From JASHPR01 sp963778075 (GTDB taxonomy: Bacteria > Actinomycetota > Actinomycetes > Streptosporangiales > Streptosporangiaceae): 64,000 nucleotides of DNA. The notes below the pieces were generated by a model. That model had not been told where the DNA came from. It saw only the letters and a program-made list of their open reading frames with translations, and did no database searches. Position numbers and translations under genes: made by a program. Every line of letters starts with the position of its first letter. Positions within the stretch are counted from its first letter, which is position 1. Shown here in pieces: positions 34,388 to 42,518 of this stretch. The stretch covers positions 434,001 to 498,000 of the forward strand of contig CAVZTJ010000016.1 in NCBI GenBank assembly GCA_963778075.1, in the 5' to 3' direction.

Positions 34388-35830
34388 TTAGCCGCCCGCG
34401 CCGCTGTTGGCCTGCTGGTCGATGTAGACCAGCGCCTGCTGCGGTGTCTTGCTGTGCTCGGCGATGTCCTCGGCCGCCGTCGCCTCGGCGGTCAGGAACT
34501 CCGACTCGGTCTTGGTGAGCTTCGGCGTCACCGAGCGCGGGCTCGACATCTGCTGGACGAACACGTCAAGCCACGGGTTCGTCTTGAGCCAGGCCTTGTA
34601 GGCCGGCTGCGTGACCACCGTGGGCGAGGCCGGCATCCAGCCGCCCTTGGGGTCGATCTGGGCGTTGAAGGACTCGTTCTGGTAGCCGGCCAGCCACGCG
34701 ATGAACTCGAACGCCTGCTTCGGGTGCGCCGCGCCCTTGGGAATGATGTTGAAGTTGCCCTGGCCGAACGTGCTCGGCCCGCCCACCGAGTTCGGGAACG
34801 GGACGACGCCGAAGTTGCTGTCCATCGACGGGTTGGTGACCGGGATGTTCTGCGCACCCTCCCACGGCCCGTCCATGTTGAACCCTTCCTTGCCCGCCAC
34901 GAACGCGTCGTCGTCGCCGCCTGCCACTGAGCCGTAGGCGGTCTCCATGCCGGCCACGCTGGAGTACGGGTACTTGTCGTACTGGGCGAAGAAACTCGCC
35001 TCGGACTTGGCCCCCGGGCAGCTCTCGAGGTCGTACTGACCGGCCGAGCTGAAGCAGTTGACCGCGCCGAAGAAGCTGCCGAAGTACTCGAAGGCCGAGC
35101 CGGCCGACTCGTAGATCGGGTAGAAGCCGATTTGCTCCAGCTTGCTGCCGGAGATCTTCCACTCCTTGGCCTGGTCGGTGTAGAGCTGCGCCAGCGTGGT
35201 GGGCGGCGCGGAGATCCCGGCCGCCTTCAGCATCGACTTGTTGTAGTAGAGGGCCCAGGAGTTCATCGACATCGGCAGCGCGTACAGCGTCCCGTTGTAC
35301 TCACCGCCCTGCAGCGCGATCGGGTACAGCCACTTCTCCAGGCCCGCGTACGAGCCGGTCAGGTACGGCTTGAACGACTGGATCGAGCCGTCCGCCGCAT
35401 ACTCGCCGAGCACCGGGTTCCACTCGGTGAACACGTCCGGCGGGTCGCCGGCCGCGATCTCGGACAGCAGCTTGGCGTCCCCGGTCGCGCTCGGGATGTT
35501 GGACTCGGTGACGTGGATGCCCGGGTGGGTGGCGTTGAACTTGTTGACCATCTGGCTGAGCAGCGTCAGCGTGTTGCCCGACCACATGGTCTGCCAGGTG
35601 AGGTTCACCACTCCCGACGACGAGCCGCCGCCCGACGACGCGGCAGGACCGGAACAGGCCGCGAGGGCCAGCGCGGCGCAGGCGGCGATCGCCGCGGGCA
35701 CGGCCACCCGGGCGCGCCTGGCCCGGCTCCGGCCCGCCCTGCGGTTGATGCTCCGGCCGACGCTCTGGCCGGCGCTCCGATCGGGGCCGTACGGACGGCC
35801 GCGGCGCAGGGCGTATATCTTCTCAATCAC
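34388..35830 (-). CDS. Sugar ABC transporter substrate-binding lipoprotein (SBP family 1)
   Basis: A 480-residue secreted lipoprotein. The long basic N terminus precedes a hydrophobic segment and the lipobox LAAC, followed by a Ser/Gly linker. The mature part has LTWQTMWSGNTLTLLSQMV, KFNATHPGIHV and AAGDPPDVF, which mark the maltose/oligosaccharide cluster. GTG 35830 lies after AAAGGAG. The basic extension of about 40 residues is longer than usual for a signal peptide; an internal start is possible but none with a ribosome site is evident. With GH36 opposite, alpha-galactosides (melibiose, raffinose) are the likely ligands. Confidence 0.92.
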   Translation of the reverse strand: MIEKIYALRRGRPYGPDRSAGQSVGRSINRRAGRSRARRARVAVPAAIAACAALALAACSGPAASSGGGSSSGVVNLTWQTMWSGNTLTLLSQMVNKFNATHPGIHVTESNIPSATGDAKLLSEIAAGDPPDVFTEWNPVLGEYAADGSIQSFKPYLTGSYAGLEKWLYPIALQGGEYNGTLYALPMSMNSWALYYNKSMLKAAGISAPPTTLAQLYTDQAKEWKISGSKLEQIGFYPIYESAGSAFEYFGSFFGAVNCFSSAGQYDLESCPGAKSEASFFAQYDKYPYSSVAGMETAYGSVAGGDDDAFVAGKEGFNMDGPWEGAQNIPVTNPSMDSNFGVVPFPNSVGGPSTFGQGNFNIIPKGAAHPKQAFEFIAWLAGYQNESFNAQIDPKGGWMPASPTVVTQPAYKAWLKTNPWLDVFVQQMSSPRSVTPKLTKTESEFLTAEATAAEDIAEHSKTPQQALVYIDQQANSGAGG

Positions 35831-35857
35831 GAGATGCTCCTTTCCTAGGGGTGTGCA

Positions 35858-36964
35858 TCAAGTGCCTGCCGCGCGGGTCGGACCGGACCCGCGCGGTTTT
35901 GGCGGCGGGCCCGCGCTCTCCCTGACGATCAGTTCGGGCTCGAGCCGCCGTGGGCGGGGCAGCGCAACCTTCTGCTCCGTGAGCGCCATGAGCATGGCGA
36001 AGCAGGCCCGCCCCAGTTCGGCGAAGTCCAGGCGCACCGTGGTCAGCGGTGGCGTCAGGAACTCAGCCACCGGCGTGTCGTCGAATCCGACGACGCTGAC
36101 GTCCCCCGGGATGGCGCGCCCGGCCGCGTGCATCGCTCGCATCACGCCCAGCGCGAGGTCGTCGTTGCCGCAGAGCACGGCGGTGACCTCCGGATTTGCG
36201 GCCAGCGCCTGCCCGGCCTCGTAGCCGGACCGGGGGGTCCAGCCGCACTGCAGCGGGGCCGGGACCGGCGCCCCCGCTTCATCCAGGGCCTCGCGCCACC
36301 CCGCCTGCCGCTGGCTGGTACGCGCCGAGGACGGGATTGCCAGGTAGTGCACCGTCCGATGGCCAAGCGACAGCAGGTAGCGGGTCGCCTGGATCGCCGC
36401 CTTGCGGTCGTCCAGCCATACCCAGGGTCGGTCCCGGCCCGGATCGCCCTCCGGCGTCTCGACCATCGCCGCCATCGGGATGTCCGGCGGCACGGCTTCC
36501 AGCGCCATGGTCCCCGGCCGGTAATAGGCGATGACGATGAGCGATCCCCCGGGCTCTATAGCCCTGGTCACCCCGTCGGCTACCTCCTCGGGCTGGGTCG
36601 ACTCCACTACGCGGACACCGACGGAGAAGCCCACGGCGCGCGCCGCCTCCTCGATGCCCTGCAGCGCCGCCTGGCATCCGTACAAAGTGGTGTCCGGCGT
36701 CACCACGGTGACCGACCGCGCGAGCCCGCCGCGCAGCACCCGGGCGGCCCGGTTGGGGCGGAACCCGAGTTCCTCGATCGCCGCCTGAACGACCGCGCGG
36801 GTGGACCCGCGGACGCTCGGATGGCCGTTGATGACCCGGGACACGGTCTGGTACGAGACCCCGGCCGCGGCGGCCACGTCCCGGATGCTGGCCGGCCGCA
36901 CGCGACGCTCGCGTGCGTCATCGGGGCGCTGATCCGCGCCACTTGTGACATCCGCCACAACCAT
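35858..36964 (-). CDS. LacI-family transcriptional regulator
   Basis: A 368-residue repressor. The helix-turn-helix reads SIRDVAAAAGVSYQTVSRVI with the hinge GFRPNRAARVLRGG; the periplasmic-binding-like effector domain ends VGFDDTPVAEFLTPPLTTV. The frame extends to 37015, but the perfect operator at 36973-36986 would then lie in coding sequence; ATG 36964, just downstream of it, is preferred although it lacks a clear ribosome site. The gene precedes the binding protein by 27 bases on the same strand and is divergent from GH36, so one operator can control transporter, regulator and enzyme. Confidence 0.92.
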   Translation of the reverse strand: MVVADVTSGADQRPDDARERRVRPASIRDVAAAAGVSYQTVSRVINGHPSVRGSTRAVVQAAIEELGFRPNRAARVLRGGLARSVTVVTPDTTLYGCQAALQGIEEAARAVGFSVGVRVVESTQPEEVADGVTRAIEPGGSLIVIAYYRPGTMALEAVPPDIPMAAMVETPEGDPGRDRPWVWLDDRKAAIQATRYLLSLGHRTVHYLAIPSSARTSQRQAGWREALDEAGAPVPAPLQCGWTPRSGYEAGQALAANPEVTAVLCGNDDLALGVMRAMHAAGRAIPGDVSVVGFDDTPVAEFLTPPLTTVRLDFAELGRACFAMLMALTEQKVALPRPRRLEPELIVRESAGPPPKPRGSGPTRAAGT

Positions 36965-36972
36965 GGCAGAAT

Positions 36973-36986
36973 TGTGAACGTTCACA
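36973..36986. promoter_or_regulatory. LacI-type operator TGTGAACGTTCACA
   Basis: A perfect 14-bp palindrome with the central CG of LacI/GalR-family operators. It stands between the divergent lacI-type gene and the alpha-galactosidase gene, 9 bases from the proposed regulator start. Confidence 0.85.
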
Positions 36987-37076
36987 TCTACGCAGTCAAG
37001 AGAGTGAGACATCACGATTTAATGCCGCCGGAACGCCGGGGCCCGCCATGGCGCCACCGTCGACGGGGAGGGACGC

Positions 37077-39302
37077 TTGGCTGGAACAGAACGGGTCCTG
37101 CAGGTCACCAGCTTGGCCGGCAAGGGGATCGAGCTGCGGATCGAGGTGGACCGCGACGGGATGGCCAAGCTCACCCGACTGTCGGCCGCGGGCGCTCAGG
37201 CCCTGGAGCGCGACGCGGCGCTGCCGCTGCTCGACGTGATCGTGAGCGGTGAGGGCCGCGGATGGTCGGGCGGCCGGTACTGCGAGTCCGAAGCGGGCGG
37301 CCGATTCCGCTACGCCGGTCACGGCGAGCGTGCGGTGGGCGGGTCCTGGCAGGAGCTGCGCGTGCACCTGGACGACCCGGTGACCGGGCTGCACGCCGAA
37401 GTGTTCTACCGGTTCCTGGCCAACGGCGGGGCGGGCCGGACAGGCCAGACTGGCGGGGCAGGCGGCGGCCTCCGCTCCTGGGTGCTGCTGGAGAACCGTG
37501 GCGCGCGGGCGGTCACGGTCCAGTCGGTGACCTCGTTTTTGTTCGGGGGCCTGGGCACCGGGCCGGATCCCGATGACCTGGCGGACCTGGATCTGATGTG
37601 GGCCGAGAACGACTGGATGGCCGAGGGCCGCTGGCAGCTCCGGCCACTGCGCGACGCCCTGCCCGACATCAACCGCCGGGCGCTCGGCGCCGACCCGCGG
37701 GGATGTTTCGGCGTGACCAGCACCGGAAGCTGGTCGTCGGGCCGGTACCTGCCCGCGGGCGTGGTCGTGAACCGGCGGACCGGCCACGCGTGGGCCTGGC
37801 AGATCGAGCACAACGGCAGCTGGCACTGGCAGGTTGGCGAGTGCGCGCGCCACGGCGTCGCCGGGAGCGCGGGGCCGCACGGCATGCACGCCCCGAAGGG
37901 CGCGGTCAGCGGCGCCTACCTCGCCCTCCTCGGCCCCACGGACACCGAGCACCACTGGCAGGTCACGCTCGGCCCGGGCGAGGTGTTCACCACCGTGCCA
38001 GCGAGCGTCGCGGTCAGCCCGGGCGGGTTCGACGGCGCGGTGGCCGAGCTAACCGCCATCCGCCGCGCGATCAGGCGCCCGCACGAAGACGGCCGGCGCC
38101 TCTCCGTGATCTTCAACGACTACATGAACACGCTGATGGGGAGCCCGACCACGGAGCGCCTGCTGCCGCTGATCTCCGCGGCCGCCGAGGTCGGCGCCGA
38201 GTACTTCTGCATCGACTCCGGCTGGTATGCGGAGATCGACGAGGGCTGGTGGGACACGGTCGGCGCGTGGCGGCCCTCGCTCACCAGGTTCCCCGGCGGG
38301 CTGGCCGAGGTGCTCGACCGCATCACCAAAGCCGGGATGGTGCCCGGCCTGTGGCTCGAGCCCGAGGTCGTGGGCGTCAACAGCGAGGTCGCCCGGGAGC
38401 TTCCGGCGGAGGCCTTCTTCCAGCGCGGCGGGCAGCGCATCGTCGAGCACGGCCGGTACCACCTGGACCTGCGCCATCCCGCCGCGGTGAAGCAGCTGGA
38501 CCAGGTGGTGGACTTCCTCGTTGGTGACCTGGGCGTCGGCTATTTCAAGCTGGACTACAACATCTCGATCGCGCCCGGCCCGGACACCGGCGGCCTGAGC
38601 GCAGGCGCGGGCCTGCTCGCGGCGAACCGGGCGCAGCTCGACTGGCTGGACGCGGTGCTGGACCGGCATCCCCGGCTGGTGATCGAGAACTGCTCGTCCG
38701 GCGGCATGCGCACCGACTACGCGCTGCTGGCCCGGCTGCAGCTGCAGTCCACCAGCGACCAGCAGGAATTCCTCCGGTACCCGCCGATAGCCGCGGCGGC
38801 CCCGGCCGCGATCACCCCCGAGCAAGCCGCCGTGTGGGCCTACCCGCAGCCCGAATTCAGCGACGACGAGATCGCGTTCACGATGGCCGGCGCGATGCTG
38901 GGCCGGATCCACTTGTCCGGCCATGTCGACCGCATGAGCGGCGAGCAACGGAACATGGTCGCTGAGGCGATCCGGGTGTACAAGGAGGTCATCCGGCCCG
39001 AGATCGCGGGGTCCACGCCGTTCTGGCCGCTCGGCCTGCCGCGCTGGGACGACCGCTGGATCGCGCTCGGCCTGCGCTCCCCCGCGGCCAGTTACCTGAC
39101 CGTGTGGCGCCGGCGCCCGCAGCCGGGCACCGATGCCGCACAGATCCCGCTGCCGGTGCCGCACCTGCGCGGCACGCACGTCACCGCCGAGGTGCTCTAC
39201 CCGCGGCAGGCCGGGACGGAGGCCGGCTGGGACCCGGCCGCTGGCGTGCTCGCCGTCACCCTCCCCCGCCACCCGTCCGCCTGCGTCCTGCGCCTCGCCT
39301 AA
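37077..39302 (+). CDS. Alpha-galactosidase, glycoside hydrolase family 36
   Basis: A 741-residue cytoplasmic retaining alpha-galactosidase (no signal peptide). An N-terminal beta-sandwich (to about 330) is followed by the catalytic barrel: VIFNDYMNTLMG, YFCIDSGWYA, PGLWLEPEVVG. The nucleophile is D493 in YFKLDYN and the acid/base is D547 in NCSSGGMRTD. It ends with the C-terminal beta domain. It releases galactose from imported alpha-galactosides. A TTG at 37077 close to GGGGAGGG is used; no better ATG is in frame. It is transcribed away from the LacI gene and its operator. Confidence 0.95.
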   Translation: MAGTERVLQVTSLAGKGIELRIEVDRDGMAKLTRLSAAGAQALERDAALPLLDVIVSGEGRGWSGGRYCESEAGGRFRYAGHGERAVGGSWQELRVHLDDPVTGLHAEVFYRFLANGGAGRTGQTGGAGGGLRSWVLLENRGARAVTVQSVTSFLFGGLGTGPDPDDLADLDLMWAENDWMAEGRWQLRPLRDALPDINRRALGADPRGCFGVTSTGSWSSGRYLPAGVVVNRRTGHAWAWQIEHNGSWHWQVGECARHGVAGSAGPHGMHAPKGAVSGAYLALLGPTDTEHHWQVTLGPGEVFTTVPASVAVSPGGFDGAVAELTAIRRAIRRPHEDGRRLSVIFNDYMNTLMGSPTTERLLPLISAAAEVGAEYFCIDSGWYAEIDEGWWDTVGAWRPSLTRFPGGLAEVLDRITKAGMVPGLWLEPEVVGVNSEVARELPAEAFFQRGGQRIVEHGRYHLDLRHPAAVKQLDQVVDFLVGDLGVGYFKLDYNISIAPGPDTGGLSAGAGLLAANRAQLDWLDAVLDRHPRLVIENCSSGGMRTDYALLARLQLQSTSDQQEFLRYPPIAAAAPAAITPEQAAVWAYPQPEFSDDEIAFTMAGAMLGRIHLSGHVDRMSGEQRNMVAEAIRVYKEVIRPEIAGSTPFWPLGLPRWDDRWIALGLRSPAASYLTVWRRRPQPGTDAAQIPLPVPHLRGTHVTAEVLYPRQAGTEAGWDPAAGVLAVTLPRHPSACVLRLA

Positions 39303-39330
39303 CCGGGCGGCACGCGTCCCGTTCAGGCTC

Positions 39331-40101
39331 CTAGCCCCAGCGGATGCTTCGCGCGGTCGTTGCGTAGCGGTGCAGCCAGGAACGCACCGGGCCGTCGGTA
39401 GACGGCGCGATCGTCAGTCCCGCCGACTGGGAGACGACGTCGGCCACCTGCGCGATGGTCCGGTGATCGGTGTGAACGTGCTGCGCGAACTCGGGCCGGT
39501 GAAGCTGCTCCAGCCACTCACCGAGGACCTCGGTTTCCCACGGCTGGGTCCTGGGCTCCCGGCCAAGGCTGCGGGCACGCAGCCGCCGCACCACGGTCGC
39601 GGGCTCGGCGAGCAGCGCGAAGTGGTGCACCTTGGCACCGTCGCCGCGCAGCCCGCCGATGATCTCCTGGAAGTGGTCGAGGTTCACCAGCGTCCCCGGG
39701 GCGATCACCGGCCCGTCATGCCCGGCCAGCGTCATGCGCAGCAGTTCCAGCACCGAGTGCCGCCAGGCGGGGATGTCCTGCCAGCGGCGCCATAGCGGCC
39801 GCGGCAGCATGCGGCGCATGCCATAGCCGACGTGCTCGGGATCGCAGAGCACGCTGCCGGGCAGCCGCCGGTTCAGCTCAAACGCGGCCGCGGTCTTGCC
39901 GACCCCGCAAGGGCCGTTGATCCATAGCAGCACGCTCGCGCCCAGCGGCGGATTGTGGACCGTCGCGCCCGCCAGCTCGCTACGGCGGGTGTCGCTCGCC
40001 GCCTGATGCTCCCTCATGGCCTCGCGCCGCGCGGCGGCGTACGGCTCCCCGGTCACCGTCATGCGCTCGCGGGTCGCTGACTTGATCTTGTCGTGAGACA
40101 T
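39331..40101 (-). CDS. P-loop kinase-like ATPase (TmrB-like)
   Basis: A 256-residue protein. The first 45 residues (SHDKIKSATRERM, GEPYAAARREAMREH) form a basic helical region seen in several actinobacterial proteins. The nucleotide-binding part has Walker A GPCGVGKT and then the small-kinase layout of TmrB/zeta-like proteins (VLCDPEHVGYGMRRML, APGTLVNLDHFQEI). TmrB-type proteins confer tunicamycin tolerance; whether this one does is unknown. ATG 40101 follows GAGGG. A longer start at 40158 lacks a ribosome site. Confidence 0.75.
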   Translation of the reverse strand: MSHDKIKSATRERMTVTGEPYAAARREAMREHQAASDTRRSELAGATVHNPPLGASVLLWINGPCGVGKTAAAFELNRRLPGSVLCDPEHVGYGMRRMLPRPLWRRWQDIPAWRHSVLELLRMTLAGHDGPVIAPGTLVNLDHFQEIIGGLRGDGAKVHHFALLAEPATVVRRLRARSLGREPRTQPWETEVLGEWLEQLHRPEFAQHVHTDHRTIAQVADVVSQSAGLTIAPSTDGPVRSWLHRYATTARSIRWG

Positions 40102-40246
40102 CGTGCCCTCAGTCCGGTGGCCTCGTCCCGGCGCCCAGCCACCATTAAAGGTGATCACGATGGAAGGAGAAGAAGAAACTCACGCGAGGGCTGCGCCGCT
40201 CTTGTCCGTACGCGCCGCCTCCAGCGCCGGGCTGACGGCAATTCGG

Positions 40247-40270
40247 ATCCGGCAGGCGTGCCTGCCGGAT
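40247..40270. terminator. GC-rich hairpin downstream of the SoxR-like mini-gene
   Basis: ATCCGGCAGGC pairs perfectly with GCCTGCCGGAT across a two-base loop, 27 bases after the stop of the mini-gene. It stands between that gene and the kinase gene and is a plausible factor-independent terminator without U-tract. Confidence 0.5.
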
Positions 40271-40297
40271 TCAGCATATTCCTAACGCGACGCCGGG

Positions 40298-40512
40298 TCA
40301 GTCGGAGCACCAGTCGATGGACGGAAGCGTGAGCAGCCTGCAGCGCTGCGGCTGCTGGCATCCGCACGCGAGGCACTCCTCGATGGCGGCCTTGAGCTGA
40401 TTGAGCTCGTCCACGCGCTGGTCGATGACCTCCAGCTGCTGGCGGGCCACGCGTCCTGGTCGTTGCGCAGCTTGTCGAGGGCGTCCGACTTGCGCTGCGC
40501 GGTAGATCTCAT
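40298..40512 (-). CDS. SoxR-like [2Fe-2S] C-terminal mini-protein lacking the DNA-binding domain
   Basis: The intact small frame GTG 40450 to TGA 40298 gives 50 residues: a coiled-coil segment (VIDQRVDELNQLKAAIEE) and then CLACGCQQPQRC, which matches the CX2CXCX5C cluster motif of SoxR. Upstream, ATG 40512 opens a second frame (RSTAQRKSDALDKLRNDQDA) that joins it after a one-base shift near 40455, giving about 72 residues. Neither version contains the MerR helix-turn-helix, and there is no room for one, since the monooxygenase gene ends at 40580. The promoter upstream has SoxR-type geometry. It may be a degraded soxR, a redox-sensing mini-protein or a frameshifted consensus; the Cys motif is clear. 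Confidence 0.55.
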
Positions 40513-40519
40513 GCCGGGG

Positions 40520-40550
40520 AGGTTAAGACCTCAAGCCGCCTCGAAGTCAA
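40520..40550 (-). promoter_or_regulatory. SoxR/MerR-type promoter with 19-bp spacer
   Basis: On the minus strand TTGACT (40550-40545) and TAACCT (40525-40520) are separated by exactly 19 bases, the overlong spacer of MerR-activated promoters. The spacer holds ACCTCAAG-CCGC-CTCGAAGT (plus-strand reading, 40528-40547): the left half equals the E. coli SoxR half-site and the right half fits 6 of 8 positions, with the same 8-4-8 spacing. The ATG at 40512 follows within a few bases of the expected transcript start. Confidence 0.55.
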
Positions 40551-40579
40551 CCGCAGATCCGTGGCGCACCCGGGCGCGT

Positions 40580-41830
40580 CTAGGCCGACCCGGGCGCCGG
40601 GCCGGCCAGGTAGCGCGCGAGGTGCTCGGTTACCTCGCGCGCGTCGTCCTCGATGCCGTAGATGAACGTGGACTTGCGGCGCCGCAGCACGGGCAGCCCG
40701 AGCACGTACAGCCCCGGGCTGTCGACCACGCCGCCCTCGTGGCGCAGCTGGCCTTTTGCGTCGACCACGGGCACCTCGAGCCACCCGTAGTCCGGCCGGA
40801 AGCCCGTTGCCCACACGACGGCGCGGATCTCGCCGCTTTGCAGGTCGAGCTGCAGCCGCGTCGACTCCGGCACGCGCGTCGGCGCGAAGCGCTCGGGAGG
40901 GCCGACCTCAGCGTCACGCCCGCTGGTCCGGGCCCACTCGTCGAACGTGTCCAGCAGGCGCACCATCTTGAGGTCCGCGAGCGAGAACATGTTGCGCAGG
41001 CCGCCGGAGAACAGTGCGCGGCCGTCCCGCATCGCCGCCCAGCGCCCCACCAGCTCGACGCCCATCGAGGTGAGCGCGTTCAGGTCGAGCGTCGCCCGCT
41101 CGGGGGTCCCGACGAGCTGCGGCGAGGGCAGCCGCCGGGCCCGCGTGAGGTCCTCGAGCTCGTCGTAGCGCTGGTCCCACACGCCCGACGCGTCCATCCA
41201 CCACAGCACATCGCGCCCACGGTACGTGCGCGGCAGCCGCACGTGCTCCCCCACCGAGAGGGTCACCGGCCTGCCCGACTGCCGGAGCTCGGCGGCCAGC
41301 TGAACGCCGGTCGCCGAGGCTCCAACGACGAGCACTCCCCCGTCGGGAAGCTGGCCGGGGTGCCGGTAACCGAACGACGTGAACTGCTCGACGGACGGGG
41401 GCACCGTATCGCGCAGCGCCGGCACGGCAGGCTGGTTGCACGCGCCGCTCGCGATGACCACGGTCTGGGCGTGGATCTCGCTGCCGCTGGTCGCCAGGCG
41501 GTATCCGCCGTCGGCCTGCCGCACCGACGTGACGTTCACGCCGGTGCGGACCGGAGCTCCCGAGACCTTGGCGAAGCGCTCGATGAACTCGGTCACTTCG
41601 CCCATCGTCATGTAGCCGTCCGGTTCCAGCCCCTCATAGCGAAGGCCGGGCAGGCGGCTCTGCCAGTTGGGCGTGAGCAGCCGCAGCGAGTCCCAGCGTT
41701 CGCGGCGCCAGGAGTTCGCCACCTCGCCGCGCTCGAGCACGACGTGATCGATTGACCGGCCGCCGAGGAAGTGGCTTGCCGCGAGGCCCGCGTGCCCCGC
41801 GCCGATGACGGCCGTGGTAAAGCTCTCGAT
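40580..41830 (-). CDS. Flavin-containing monooxygenase-like FAD/NAD(P) oxidoreductase
   Basis: About 416 residues of the Trk/FMO class. The FAD motif VIGAGHAGLAASHFL lies at the N terminus, followed by LERGEVANSWRRERWDSLRL; the NADPH motif is VLVVGASATGVQLAAEL; the C-terminal motif VWATGFRPDYGWL is typical. The FAD motif is upstream of the first available ATG (41740), so the true start must be further up. In that frame a TGA stands only five codons before SFTTAVIGAG and the only candidate is ATC at 41830. Either an unusual start or an altered base is present. It may use the SoxR-box neighbourhood for redox control, but the box points the other way. Confidence 0.85.
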   Translation of the reverse strand: MESFTTAVIGAGHAGLAASHFLGGRSIDHVVLERGEVANSWRRERWDSLRLLTPNWQSRLPGLRYEGLEPDGYMTMGEVTEFIERFAKVSGAPVRTGVNVTSVRQADGGYRLATSGSEIHAQTVVIASGACNQPAVPALRDTVPPSVEQFTSFGYRHPGQLPDGGVLVVGASATGVQLAAELRQSGRPVTLSVGEHVRLPRTYRGRDVLWWMDASGVWDQRYDELEDLTRARRLPSPQLVGTPERATLDLNALTSMGVELVGRWAAMRDGRALFSGGLRNMFSLADLKMVRLLDTFDEWARTSGRDAEVGPPERFAPTRVPESTRLQLDLQSGEIRAVVWATGFRPDYGWLEVPVVDAKGQLRHEGGVVDSPGLYVLGLPVLRRRKSTFIYGIEDDAREVTEHLARYLAGPAPGSA

Positions 41831-41887
41831 GGCTGGACCTCAGTGCTTTCTGGAGCGCGCGCGTCGGGCGAGCCGCCGCGCGGCCGC

Positions 41888-42436
41888 TCAGGCGACCTCG
41901 ACGGTGACGTCGGTCGGGTTCGTGAGGGCGTCGAACACGGCCGAGCGCTTCACCGACTGGGCCACCAGCGCCTCGATCTCCTGCCGCGACGCGTCCGCGT
42001 CGATGTTGAACGTCACCTTGATGTCGTTGTAGCCGTTGCGGACGTCGCTGTCGGCACCGAGGATCCCGCGGATATCGTGCCCGCCCTCGACCGTGGACTC
42101 GACCGAGCGAAGCTGGATGCCGCGGTTCTCCGCTACAGACGCTATGCCCCCGGTCAGGCAGCTCGCCAGGCCGACGAGGAGATACTCGATCGGCGTAATG
42201 CCGCTGTCCGTCGCCGCGAAGACCTCGGGGTGGTCGGCTTCGAAACTCCACTCTTCCTTGTGGTTCTGCTCCTGCCCGAGGCCGAAGAAGCTCTGTACCT
42301 TGATCTGGCTGTGCACGCCGCTCTGCCACTTGGCGGACGCGCGCCAGGTGAACTGCGCTGCCTCGGGCGCGCCCTTGAGCACTTCGCGCGCGTCGAGCAG
42401 AGCCTGTACGTTAACCCCATTGGTGACGGTAGTCAT
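41888..42436 (-). CDS. OsmC-family protein
   Basis: A 182-residue OsmC/Ohr-superfamily member. Typical features are SDHPEVF-like EADHPEVFAATDSGITPIEY, the conserved Cys in LASCLTGGI and the C-terminal segment IDADASRQEIEALVAQSVKR. OsmC proteins reduce organic hydroperoxides through a Cys pair; only one well-placed Cys is seen here, so it may belong to the non-peroxidatic YhfA-like branch. ATG 42436 has AGGGA upstream. It is transcribed divergently from metX with 82 bases between the starts. Confidence 0.88.
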   Translation of the reverse strand: MTTVTNGVNVQALLDAREVLKGAPEAAQFTWRASAKWQSGVHSQIKVQSFFGLGQEQNHKEEWSFEADHPEVFAATDSGITPIEYLLVGLASCLTGGIASVAENRGIQLRSVESTVEGGHDIRGILGADSDVRNGYNDIKVTFNIDADASRQEIEALVAQSVKRSAVFDALTNPTDVTVEVA

Positions 42437-42518
42437 TTGATGTCCCTTCGCTCTTATCCCCGATTCCCCACCAAGATGCTTGACATTACCTTGACCAGGG
42501 CAAGCTACGATAGCCCCC

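Noticed and set aside
42437..42518. Possible SAM or other riboswitch ahead of metX
   Set aside because: The divergent gap is only 82 bases and shows no conserved riboswitch fold; TTGACA and TTGACC are present but -10 spacing is poor.
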